64,000 bases of DNA, from NCBI GenBank assembly GCA_042140185.1, contig CP159477.1:3351115-3415114 (forward strand), read 5' to 3'. Origin of the DNA: JANSXG01 sp024743075 (GTDB lineage: Bacteria > Planctomycetota > Phycisphaerae > Phycisphaerales > UBA1924). Under the pieces are notes generated by a model. The model ran no database searches, was not told the origin of the DNA, and worked only from the letters and a program-made list of their open reading frames with translations. A program made the translations under genes and the position numbers. Position 1 is the first letter of the stretch, and each line of letters opens with the position of its first letter. Shown here piece by piece: positions 8,317 to 15,554 of this stretch.

Positions 8317-9354
8317 ATGGCCCTGCTCCTCTTCTATCTCGCGATCGCCATCGGCGTCTCGTTCCTCTGCTCCCTCCTCGAGGCGTCGCTGCTCAGCATC
8401 CCGCGCTTCCACATCGCCGTCATGACCGAGCGCGGCAGCCGCGCCGGCCAGCGCCTCCAGATCATGAAGGACGATGTCGACCGCCCCCTCGCCGCCATCC
8501 TCACCCTCAACACCTTCGCCCACACCCTCGGCGCCGCCGGTGTCGGCGCCCAGTCCGCCGTCATCTGGGGCGAGGCCTGGGTCGGCGTCGTCGGCGTCGT
8601 CGTCACCCTCGCCATCCTCATCTTCTCCGAGATCATCCCCAAGACCCTCGGCGCCGTGCACGCCAAGCGCCTCGCGTCCTTCACCGCCTGGACCGTCCAC
8701 TGGATGATCCTCATCCTCTACCCCATCGTCGTCGCCTGCGACCGCATCTCCAAGCTCCTCGCCGGACGCAAGATGCACGCCCCGATCATCAGCCGCGAGG
8801 AGATGCACAGCCTCGCCCAGCTCGCCCACGAAGAGGGCGCGCTCGACCAGAACGAGGCCCGCATCCTCCGCAACCTCATCGCCCTGCGCGAAGCTACCGT
8901 CGAACAGGTCATGACCCCGCGCACCGTCGCCTTCACGCTCCCCGCCGGCCAGACCGTCGCCCAGACCATGAGCGCCGAGCCACCCCGCTTCGCGCGCGTC
9001 CCCATCACCGGCGACTCGATTGACGACATCCGAGGCCTCGTCCACCGCCATGCCCTCTTCACCGCGATGGCCGAAGGACGCCAGGACGCCACCCTCGAAG
9101 AGATCGCCCGCCCGGCCCACATCGTCCCCGAATCCGCCAAACTCTCCACCGTCCTCCAGCAGTTCATCGATCGGCGCGACCACCTCTTCATCGTCGTCGA
9201 CGAGTACGGCAGCAAGGTCGGCATCGTGACGCTGGAAGACGTCCTCGAAACCCTCCTCGGCGTCGAGATCGTCGACGAAACCGACTCCGTCGAGGACATG
9301 CAGAAACTCGCCAAGCAACTGCTCAACGCGAAGCGCGAACCCCGCACGCAGTAA
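8317..9354 (+). CDS. CNNM/CBS-pair transporter-like protein (HlyC/CorC relative)
   Basis: A 345-residue membrane protein. Residues 1-150 form a DUF21/CNNM transmembrane domain: it opens with LLLFYLAIAIGVSFLCSLLEA, and FSEIIPKTLGA is the family signature. Residues from about 195 to 325 form two CBS domains, with VMTPRTVAFTL and FIVVDEYGSKVGIVTLEDVL as typical strands. CBS pairs bind adenine nucleotides and gate divalent-cation (Mg2+) export in this family. The C-terminal CorC_HlyC transporter-associated domain found in many relatives is absent; the protein ends about 25 residues after the second CBS domain. Confidence 0.88.
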   Translation: MALLLFYLAIAIGVSFLCSLLEASLLSIPRFHIAVMTERGSRAGQRLQIMKDDVDRPLAAILTLNTFAHTLGAAGVGAQSAVIWGEAWVGVVGVVVTLAILIFSEIIPKTLGAVHAKRLASFTAWTVHWMILILYPIVVACDRISKLLAGRKMHAPIISREEMHSLAQLAHEEGALDQNEARILRNLIALREATVEQVMTPRTVAFTLPAGQTVAQTMSAEPPRFARVPITGDSIDDIRGLVHRHALFTAMAEGRQDATLEEIARPAHIVPESAKLSTVLQQFIDRRDHLFIVVDEYGSKVGIVTLEDVLETLLGVEIVDETDSVEDMQKLAKQLLNAKREPRTQ

Positions 9355-9370
9355 CCGCACCACTCGGGTG

Positions 9371-9397
9371 GCATGGCCACGCAACGCGTGGCTATGC
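9371..9397. other. 12-bp-stem hairpin behind the CNNM gene
   Basis: GCATGGCCACGC and GCGTGGCTATGC pair over 12 bp with one G-T wobble and a 3-nt loop. It lies 16 nt after the stop codon and has no T-tract, so it may stabilise the mRNA end or be part of the adjoining repeat cluster rather than be a classical terminator. Confidence 0.45.
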
Positions 9398-9401
9398 GCC
9401 T

Positions 9402-9474
9402 TCCTCCCTCTCCCCCCGCTCGAAAGCAAGCTCCGAGAGGGCCGGGGTGACGGGTTCGCACCGAAGGTGCGACG
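9402..9474. repeat. interspersed palindromic repeat, family B, copy 2
   Basis: Matches copy 1 over most of its length: CCTCCCTCTCCCCC, the CTCGAAAGCAAGCTC arm, GAGAGGGCCGGGGTGACGG and the closing hairpin TCGCACCgaaGGTGCGA. Confidence 0.75.
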
Positions 9475-9494
9475 CTTGGACCCTCCATCCCATT

Positions 9495-9594
9495 GGGTGG
9501 CGTGGTCTCGACCGACGGAGTTGGGCGAGCCCACGTCGACACAAAGCGCGAGCGGCTCCCCGTGGGCTACGCTTCGCGTAGACCACGCCACCCG
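9495..9594. mobile_element. MITE-like element, copy 1
   Basis: A 100-bp unit bounded by a perfect 14-bp terminal inverted repeat, GGGTGGCGTGGTCT and AGACCACGCCACCC. An inner pair AGCCCACG/CGTGGGCT continues the dyad. It contains no gene. A diverged, longer copy sits at 10.63-10.77 kb in the same orientation. The architecture fits a non-autonomous miniature element; no target-site duplication is obvious. Confidence 0.5.
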
Positions 9595-10006
9595 CCTCGT
9601 GGGGCGAAGGGAGCATCATGGTCAGAACTCAATTCACAACTGGGGTGCGACCCGGACAGCCGTTGTCGCTGGGCGCGTGGCGAGACCCGGTCCGATCATA
9701 GCCCGCCAGCGGTCCTCCCCCAACCCAAGCGCAATCTTCGCGCGATCCCCGCGCGTAGTGACCGCACCGCCCTGGTGGCTTTGCCTCCCTCTCCCCTTGC
9801 GAAGGATTATGCATCGAGCGGTTGATTCACGCGATCGGAGTCTCAACGGGAGTTGGAGCAACAACGAGCGGGGCTACACACGGTTGAAAGACCGCCGATC
9901 ACACAGCACACAATTTCTCCCACTCGACTCTGCAACAGCTGACCCTCGACCCGACATTATCATCGGCCAAGGCGGCGGAAACTTGGCGTGGCCCGACGCC
10001 CGCTGG
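9595..10006. other. stretch without recognisable gene
   Basis: About 400 bases of mixed composition. The only structure I see is one copy of a 37-nt direct repeat and a short CCTCCCTCTCCCCTTGCG fragment near 9785 that resembles the left end of repeat family B. Open frames crossing it have no family features. Confidence 0.5.
9714..9750. repeat. 37-nt direct repeat, copy 1
   Basis: This 37-nt string, which includes CAACCCAAGCGCAATCTTCG, recurs without mismatch 1.6 kb downstream in the same orientation. The surrounding bases differ. Read on the minus strand it encodes GDRAKIALGLGE in both places, but neither frame looks like a real gene. Confidence 0.8.
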
Positions 10007-10426
10007 TCATTGGTAACGGCTAGACAGTTCGCGGAGCAAAAACCTACACAACTCGACTGCTCCTTTGGCATCGACTCGCCGCCCGCGACTGTCCATCCGG
10101 GTGAGAGCCATGGTAGTGCACCAGCAAGCGAGGTTCTCACCAGACTTGCTGGTTAGGTTTGGAGGTTCCACACCTCCAAAGTGGCGCTTCCAATCATCTT
10201 CGTCTTGAAAGAGCAAGACCAACTCGCTGGAATCTTTACCTCGCACCAAGACCGCCGTTGGCTGATAAATCGAGAGATGGTCTGGCGTCAAGGGGCTTCG
10301 TCCAGTCACGTCGATGTCATCCAAGCCCACCTGTTCTGCGGTAGCAACAGGCTCCATCGACCTAACCTGCTCAATCACGTCACCGAGCGTTACTGACTCA
10401 GGAATTCCAACGTGTGTAACCTTCAT
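10007..10426 (-). CDS. hypothetical protein in repeat islet
   Basis: A 139-residue reading frame with a plausible start: a GGAG about 12-15 nt before the ATG. The first 90 residues have the balanced composition of a folded cytoplasmic protein (MKVTHVGIPESVTLGDVIEQ and AVLVRGKDSSELVLLFQDED). The last 50 (from LTSKSGENL) are less convincing and may be read-through after a disrupted end. GC content is lower than in the core genes on either side. No family is recognised. Confidence 0.5.
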   Translation of the reverse strand: MKVTHVGIPESVTLGDVIEQVRSMEPVATAEQVGLDDIDVTGRSPLTPDHLSIYQPTAVLVRGKDSSELVLLFQDEDDWKRHFGGVEPPNLTSKSGENLACWCTTMALTRMDSRGRRVDAKGAVELCRFLLRELSSRYQ

Positions 10427-10507
10427 GCTTCCGACTCCATCTCAACCGCCGTCTCGAAGAACCACGTTACGGCCAAAGGTACCACCCTCGTAGGACTGCC
10501 TTACAGG

Positions 10508-10623
10508 CTCCCCCGAAGCAGTACTTGGTGCTCGATACCAAGTTCTATGCGGAGGCCTTTCAGACACACTATGGCAGTAGGAGACTGCACTCAGAGCACA
10601 TCTATCAGCTCGTTGCCTACAAG
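10508..10623 (+). pseudogene. McrC-type restriction subunit remnant (nuclease core)
   Basis: The translated stretch includes VLDTKFYAEAFQTHYG and then RRLHSEHIYQLVAYK. This is the pattern of the PD-(D/E)XK nuclease core of McrC/LlaJI-type 5-methylcytosine restriction subunits: a strand ending in DTKxY, then a HSxxxYQxxxY helix. No start, no N-terminal DUF2357-like part and no mcrB partner are visible. The frame runs straight into the MITE-like element immediately after VAYK. I infer a decayed restriction gene, truncated at or by the element. The similarity is by eye only. Confidence 0.5.
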
Positions 10624-10625
10624 CC

Positions 10626-10768
10626 GGGTGCCGTGGTCTCGACCGACAAAGTCGGGCGAGCCCACGCCGACAACGGAATGCGGTCCAGAGCAGCCGCGAT
10701 ACTCCAGGATTTCCGGCTATGCCATCGGCTCCCCCGTGGGCTACGCTCCGCGCAGAACACGCCACCCG
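10626..10768. mobile_element. MITE-like element, copy 2
   Basis: Shares with copy 1 the left part (CGTGGTCTCGACCGAC, then GGGCGAGCCCACG) and the right part (GTGGGCTACGCT, then CACGCCACCCG). It carries about 45 extra bases in the middle and has substitutions in the terminal repeats. Its left end abuts the McrC-like remnant. Confidence 0.5.
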
Positions 10769-10788
10769 TAGAAGGCGATAGCGTCTGG

Positions 10789-11196
10789 TCATCGTTCACG
10801 TAGCAAGCCGATTCCTTCGCGTACCGCACTCGTCAGTATCGCAATCGAAAAGATCGATGCGGCGGACGACATGACAACAATCAGCATAAATGCGGTAAGC
10901 CAGTTCCATGAGCGCAGCCACGATTTGTCGGAAAACTTTTCTAGATCTGATCCGATCAAATCGAGGGACACGAGTGCAATCTGTATACATCGCGCCGCGC
11001 TCGCAAGCGTCATCACTGCGAGCACTAAAAGTACAAGGGAAGCAAGACAAAACCAGAAGAATTGCTGCCGGACAGGGATCCGTCGCCCGTCGCCCTTCAT
11101 GCCCATCACTCCGCGGCAAATGCCAGGAATGAGCAACAAAGATCCGAACGACGACACGACATACACACCCCAAAGTGTCATCTCAGTCGAATTCAT
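10789..11196 (-). CDS. hypothetical three-helix membrane protein
   Basis: A 135-residue protein with three clear hydrophobic helices: residues about 8-30 (LWGVYVVSSFGSLLLIPGI), 45-68 (FFWFCLASLVLLVLAVMTLA) and 98-122 (WLTAFMLIVVMSSAASIFSIA). Charged connectors (RRIPVRQQ and SDLEKFSDKSW) separate them. Composition is distinctly less GC-rich than the flanking core genes. No family or enzymatic motif is seen. It may be cargo of the same acquired islet as the McrC-like remnant. Confidence 0.6.
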   Translation of the reverse strand: MNSTEMTLWGVYVVSSFGSLLLIPGICRGVMGMKGDGRRIPVRQQFFWFCLASLVLLVLAVMTLASAARCIQIALVSLDLIGSDLEKFSDKSWLRSWNWLTAFMLIVVMSSAASIFSIAILTSAVREGIGLLRER

Positions 11197-11335
11197 GGGA
11201 GAAAATCTTCAACATCTCCAAGGTGTTCGGTTGCCATGACAAGCGCACCATCGAACTGCTCTAGCGAGTCGGATGTACCCTCGGGTCCATCGCTGGGCGG
11301 TGGAATGATCGACGCCCAGCATACCCCACCCCACC

Positions 11336-11372
11336 CCTCCCCCAACCCAAGCGCAATCTTCGCGCGATCCCC
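11336..11372. repeat. 37-nt direct repeat, copy 2
   Basis: Exact second copy of the 37-nt string found at 9714. It ends the low-GC islet about 100 bases before the small gene that precedes fliD. Confidence 0.8.
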
Positions 11373-11470
11373 ACACCAATCCCCCATCATCTGCCGAGAT
11401 GAGTGGTTTTCCTCGGTCATCCCGCTTTCCTCCCCTTCAGAGCCGTCACAGACGGACCGAAGCAGCGGGT

Positions 11471-11809
11471 ATGACTCCCCACCACCCCGCGTCCGGCTCC
11501 AGCACCACCCCCCACGCCGCCGATACAAACCACTGCGAACGCGACTCTTGCGCGCCGATCCGCCCCGCACGCACCGTCCTCGAATGGGACAGCGCCTGGG
11601 GCGGCCACTCCGGCGCGTACGAAGCGCCCGAGCACGCGGAGCTGGAAGCCCGCGACATGTTCCAGCGCGTCCTCGCCCCGTGGGCCATGGACGTGCTGCG
11701 ACTGAAGGCAGCGGGGCTCGACCGGCCGACACGGCCCGACCGATCCCTGCCCGCCCTCGACGCGCTCCCGCTGCGACCCGCCGCGGCCCCGCGTCGTCGG
11801 GCCGCCTGA
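11471..11809 (+). CDS. small hypothetical protein upstream of fliD
   Basis: A 112-residue reading frame (begins MTPHHPASGSSTTPHAAD) with the very strong C/G third-position bias of the core genes, which supports real coding even though no family is recognised. The middle part (TVLEWDSAWGGHSGAYEAPE, then HAELEARDMFQ) is the most protein-like; the C-terminus is Pro/Arg-rich. No Shine-Dalgarno sequence is evident. Its position just before fliD and fliS suggests a flagellar accessory role, but that is inference from context only. Confidence 0.55.
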   Translation: MTPHHPASGSSTTPHAADTNHCERDSCAPIRPARTVLEWDSAWGGHSGAYEAPEHAELEARDMFQRVLAPWAMDVLRLKAAGLDRPTRPDRSLPALDALPLRPAAAPRRRAA

Positions 11810-11826
11810 CCAGACCGGCCGGAGGC

Positions 11827-11842
11827 TGGCACGCCGCGTGCG
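11827..11842 (+). promoter_or_regulatory. possible sigma-54 promoter for fliD
   Basis: TGGCACGCCGCGTGCG has the GG-N10-GC spacing of -24/-12 promoters and a perfect TGGCAC -24 box. The -12 box is GTGC instead of TTGC. It lies about 100 nt before the fliD start and after the stop of the preceding small gene. Flagellar genes are commonly under sigma-54, which supports the call. Confidence 0.35.
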
Positions 11843-11944
11843 GAGCACACGGTGGAGTTCCGATCGGCGCAACCCCTGCGCCCATCGAACGATCGCGCTG
11901 CGCAGGAACGCGCACCGCGAGGCGAGCCACGGAAGGACCGCGTC

Positions 11945-14890
11945 ATGGGAAGCATCACATCATCAGTCGGGCTGATCAGCGGCATCGACTCGGGCTCGCT
12001 CATCCAGCAGCTCCTCGCCATCGAAGCGCGCCCCAAGCAGCTCGCCCAGCAGCGCATCCTCCAGCTCCAGCAGAAGCAGGCCGCTTTCCTGAGCATCAAC
12101 TCCTCGCTGCTCGCCCTCGGCACCGCCGCCGGCAAGTTCCGCCTCGACAAAGTCTTCCAGGCCACAAGCGCGTCCTCTTCCAACCAGGACGTGCTCACCG
12201 CCACCTCGTCCACGCGCGCCAGCGAAGGGACCTACCGGTTCCAGGTCGATCGCCTCGTCTCCACGCAGCGTGCCCTCAGCCGCGGCTTCGTCGATCGAGA
12301 CAACTCCGGCATCGGCGCGACCCAGTTCTCCTTCGAGATCGGCGGCGGCGGGATCGACGAATCCACCGAACTCGCCGAGCTCAACGGCGGCAACGGCATC
12401 AAGCGCGGCACCATCAACATCACCGATCGCGCAGGAAACTCCGCGACCGTCGACCTCTCCACCGTGGTGACCGTCCAGGACGTGCTCGACCGCATCAACG
12501 CCGAGCCGAACATCGGTGTGACCGCTTCCGTCGACGACGGGGCGATCATCATCACCGACGAAACCGGCTCGACCGCGTCCAACCTCATCATCTCCAACGG
12601 CTTCGGCTACGAGACCGCGACGAGCCTCGGCATCGCCACCGCCGCCGGCGGCGTCGCCTCGAACACCGTCACCGGCTCCAACATCCGCACCGTCTCCGAG
12701 AACACGGCGCTGTCGATCCTCAACGACGGCCTCGGCGTCCTCGTGCGCGACGGCTCGACCGACTTCCGCATCTTCACCCGCGACGGCGGACCCGCCATCT
12801 CCATCGACCTCGGCGAAGTCACGCAGGAAGTCGTCACCGAGGGCGAGTTCGAGGGCCAGGTCTACGACCCCGACACCATGCCCACCGGCGACGACAAGCC
12901 CGAGACCGAGCAGCAGGTCACGCAGTCCCGCGCCGCGACCCTCGGCGACGTCATCGAGCAGATCAACGAACAGTCCGAGGGCAAGGTGACCGCGCAGATC
13001 AACGCCGCCGGCACCGGCCTCGAACTCATCGACAACACCACCGACGCAGGCTCCGCCTTCCGCGTCGCCGAAGGCGCGACCGCCAGCTCCACCGCCAACA
13101 CCGCTCGCGGCCTCGGCCTCGCCGGCCTCATCGGCGCCGGCACCACCAGCGCCAGCTTCACCGGCGACCGCCTGCTCTCGGGCCTCAACACCGTCCTCTC
13201 GCGCAACCTCAACGGCGGCGCGGGACTCACCTCGACCGACCTGACCATCACCGATCGCGCCGGCAACTCGCTCGACCTGTCGGCCATCCTGACGACCGCC
13301 GACCTCAGCGGCTCGCTGAACTCGCTGGTCAACACCATCAACACCGAGCTCACCGGCGCGGGCGTCGGCGTGCAGGTCTCGCTCAACGACGCGGGCAACG
13401 GCCTGAGCGCGGTCGACTCGACCGGCGCGACCGCCGGCAACTTTTCCATCGCCGGCGACCTCGCCGCCGAACTCGGCCTCACCAAGGACAGCGCCGCCAC
13501 CAGCGTGCAGGGCAGCAACCTCCAGATGAAGTGGATCGGCCAGGCCACGAGCATGGACCGCCTCAACCAGGGGCGCGGCATCGAGGCCGGCGAGATCCGC
13601 ATCACCGACGCCTCGGGCAACTCGCAGCTCATCACCATCCGCGACGATTTCCAGAACGTCAACGAACTGCTCGACTTCCTGAACTCCCGCCCCGGCATCG
13701 AGATCGAAGCCGCGGTCAACGATCAGGGCGACGGCATCGTCATCCGAGACCTGTCCGAAGGCGCGGGCGAACTGATCATCGAGGACGTCACCGGCACCGC
13801 CGCGAAGCAGCTCAACATCGACGGCACGTTTTCTCGTGCCGAGGGCGCACCGGTCACCGAGGCCATCGTCGCCGACGGCTCCAACGAGCTCGTCGTCGAG
13901 TTCGACGAGAACGACACGCTGCAGGAGGTGGTCAACAAGATCAACCTCGCCGGCGTCGGCGTCAGCGCAAGCATCGTCAACGACGGCTCGTCCAACAGCC
14001 CCTTCCGCATGAACCTCACCAGCCGATACACCGGCTCGGCCGGCGAGTTCATCATCGACACCGGCGGGTTCAACCTCGGCCTCGAGGAGCTGTCTGCCGC
14101 CCAGGACGCCGTCGTCTTCTTCGGCGCCGAGGATCCCGCGAAGGCTGTGCTGCTCACCAGCACGACCAACACCCTCGACAACGTCGTCGAGGGCGTGACC
14201 ATCGACCTCAAGGGGACCTCCGACGAGCCCGTCGAGGTCGTCGTGAACCGGAACACGGGCGCCATCGAAGACGCCGTCAACGGCTTCGTCGAGGCCTTCA
14301 ACAGCGTCATCACGACGATGGGCCAGTTCGACACCTACAACGAGGAAACCGAACGGCGCGGCGCACTGCTCGGCGACACCACGGTCTCCAACGTCCGTCG
14401 CGCGCTCTACCGCGCGATCCAGGCGAACCCGCAGGATGTCGACGGCCAGTTCCAGTTCCTCTTCCAGGTCGGCGTCCGCGTCGGCGAGGGTGCCAAGCTC
14501 GAGTTCGACCGCGACAAGTTCCGCCAGGCCCTCGAGACCGATTTCGACAACGTCGCCGAACTGTTCAGCGCCTTCGAACTCGCTCCGCGCGAGCCCATCG
14601 AGATCGCCCCGGGCGCGTTCGTCCAGCCCGACGAGGACTCCTACAACCAGCTCGGCGTCGGCGAGCAGATCAAACTGCTGGTCGAGAACTTCACGAACTC
14701 GATCGACGGCCTGCTCAAACGCAAGGACGAGAACCTGCTCGCTCAGATCGACCTGCAGGAGAAGCGGATCGAGCGGTTCGACATCCAGCTCGAACGGCGC
14801 CGGGCCCAGCTCGAATCGCAGTTCATCGCCATGGAGCAGGCCCTCTCCCAGCTCCAGAATCAGCAGTCCGCCCTCAGCCAGCTCGGCTGA
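11945..14890 (+). CDS. fliD: flagellar hook-associated protein 2 (filament cap), oversized
   Basis: A 981-residue filament-cap protein, about twice the usual length. The start follows a GGAAGG about 8 nt upstream. The N-terminus (SSVGLISGIDSGSLIQQLL) is the classical FliD_N signature, followed by the coiled-coil-forming IEARPKQLAQQRILQLQQKQ. The extra length comes from several hook_IN-like repeats in the middle: IT(D/I)RAGNS and ITDASGNSQ followed by a VxDVLDxIN or VNELLDFLN helix recur at least four times. The C-terminus has the FliD_C domain and ends in a coiled coil with an ERFDIQLERRRAQLESQF-type heptad pattern. It would cap the growing flagellar filament and guide flagellin insertion. 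fliS follows on the same strand. Confidence 0.93.
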   Translation: MGSITSSVGLISGIDSGSLIQQLLAIEARPKQLAQQRILQLQQKQAAFLSINSSLLALGTAAGKFRLDKVFQATSASSSNQDVLTATSSTRASEGTYRFQVDRLVSTQRALSRGFVDRDNSGIGATQFSFEIGGGGIDESTELAELNGGNGIKRGTINITDRAGNSATVDLSTVVTVQDVLDRINAEPNIGVTASVDDGAIIITDETGSTASNLIISNGFGYETATSLGIATAAGGVASNTVTGSNIRTVSENTALSILNDGLGVLVRDGSTDFRIFTRDGGPAISIDLGEVTQEVVTEGEFEGQVYDPDTMPTGDDKPETEQQVTQSRAATLGDVIEQINEQSEGKVTAQINAAGTGLELIDNTTDAGSAFRVAEGATASSTANTARGLGLAGLIGAGTTSASFTGDRLLSGLNTVLSRNLNGGAGLTSTDLTITDRAGNSLDLSAILTTADLSGSLNSLVNTINTELTGAGVGVQVSLNDAGNGLSAVDSTGATAGNFSIAGDLAAELGLTKDSAATSVQGSNLQMKWIGQATSMDRLNQGRGIEAGEIRITDASGNSQLITIRDDFQNVNELLDFLNSRPGIEIEAAVNDQGDGIVIRDLSEGAGELIIEDVTGTAAKQLNIDGTFSRAEGAPVTEAIVADGSNELVVEFDENDTLQEVVNKINLAGVGVSASIVNDGSSNSPFRMNLTSRYTGSAGEFIIDTGGFNLGLEELSAAQDAVVFFGAEDPAKAVLLTSTTNTLDNVVEGVTIDLKGTSDEPVEVVVNRNTGAIEDAVNGFVEAFNSVITTMGQFDTYNEETERRGALLGDTTVSNVRRALYRAIQANPQDVDGQFQFLFQVGVRVGEGAKLEFDRDKFRQALETDFDNVAELFSAFELAPREPIEIAPGAFVQPDEDSYNQLGVGEQIKLLVENFTNSIDGLLKRKDENLLAQIDLQEKRIERFDIQLERRRAQLESQFIAMEQALSQLQNQQSALSQLG

Positions 14891-15013
14891 TGACCCCTGA
14901 CCCGCGCAGGAGTTGCCGATCGGACCCTTGAACCCACCATCTGGAAGTTTCACCGTCCGGTCCGCGGTTATCGGCTCAGCGCCGAACCGGCGGGCGTCGA
15001 TAGCAGTCGGGTC

Positions 15014-15535
15014 ATGAGTTTCGACATCAACAACCCGTACTTCCGCAATCAGGTGCTCACCGCGACGCCCGAGAAGCTCCGCCTGCTCCTCCTGGACGGC
15101 TGCATCCGGTTCATGGAAGACGGGCGCGACGGGCTTGTGAACAAGAACTACGAGAAGATGTACGACGGTTTCAGCCAGGCCCGCGACATCGTGCTCGAGC
15201 TCATCTCCGGCATGAAGCCGGAGGTGAACCCCGAACTGTGCGAAAAGGTCGGTGCCCTGTACACGTTCGTGTTCAAGCACCTGACGGAGGCCGGGTTCGA
15301 GAAATCCGTCGACAAGGTCGATGAGTGCCTGAAGATCATGCGCTACGAGCGCGAGACCTGGGGCATGCTCTGCGAGCAGCTCTGGAAGGAGCAGCGGGAC
15401 TCCAAGGGCGCCGACGCTCCGAACGGCGCCGCCGCGAGTTCCGCGCCCGCTTCGTTTGCACCCACGCGTGCCACCGGCACCTACGGCCCCGGCGCAACTC
15501 GTCCCTCTGGCGGCGGCCTGTCGTTCTCGGCCTGA
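15014..15535 (+). CDS. fliS: flagellin export chaperone FliS
   Basis: A 173-residue flagellar chaperone. The conserved N-terminal part NPYFRNQVLTATPEKLRLLLLDG is recognisable (NPY, then Q-VLTATPEKL), and the four-helix core runs to about residue 130 with LYTFVFKHLTEAGFEK. The last 45 residues are an Ala/Pro/Gly-rich disordered tail not found in most homologues. FliS binds the C-terminus of flagellin in the cytoplasm and prevents early polymerisation. It lies 123 nt after fliD, so it may share the fliD transcript or have its own promoter in that gap. Confidence 0.93.
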   Translation: MSFDINNPYFRNQVLTATPEKLRLLLLDGCIRFMEDGRDGLVNKNYEKMYDGFSQARDIVLELISGMKPEVNPELCEKVGALYTFVFKHLTEAGFEKSVDKVDECLKIMRYERETWGMLCEQLWKEQRDSKGADAPNGAAASSAPASFAPTRATGTYGPGATRPSGGGLSFSA

Positions 15536-15554
15536 ATCGAACCGAGTTTCTCGT

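Noticed and set aside
9368..10156. 262-codon plus-strand frame in the repeat islet
   Set aside because: It runs through repeat family B, the MITE-like copy and the 37-nt repeat and has no protein-like segment.
9360..11400. CRISPR array suspected from repeats in the islet
   Set aside because: Repeats occur only twice, 1.1-1.6 kb apart, without regular spacers or cas genes.
11062..14931. Very long open frames (over 1000 codons) on both strands over fliD/fliS
   Set aside because: Composition is Arg/His/Pro-rich or Asp/Val-rich without domains. They are shadows caused by the extreme third-position GC of fliD.
14941..14985. Possible sigma-28 promoter before fliS (GAAGTTT, 11 bases, then CCGCGGTTA)
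   Set aside because: The -10 part does not match GCCGATAA well enough to report as a feature.
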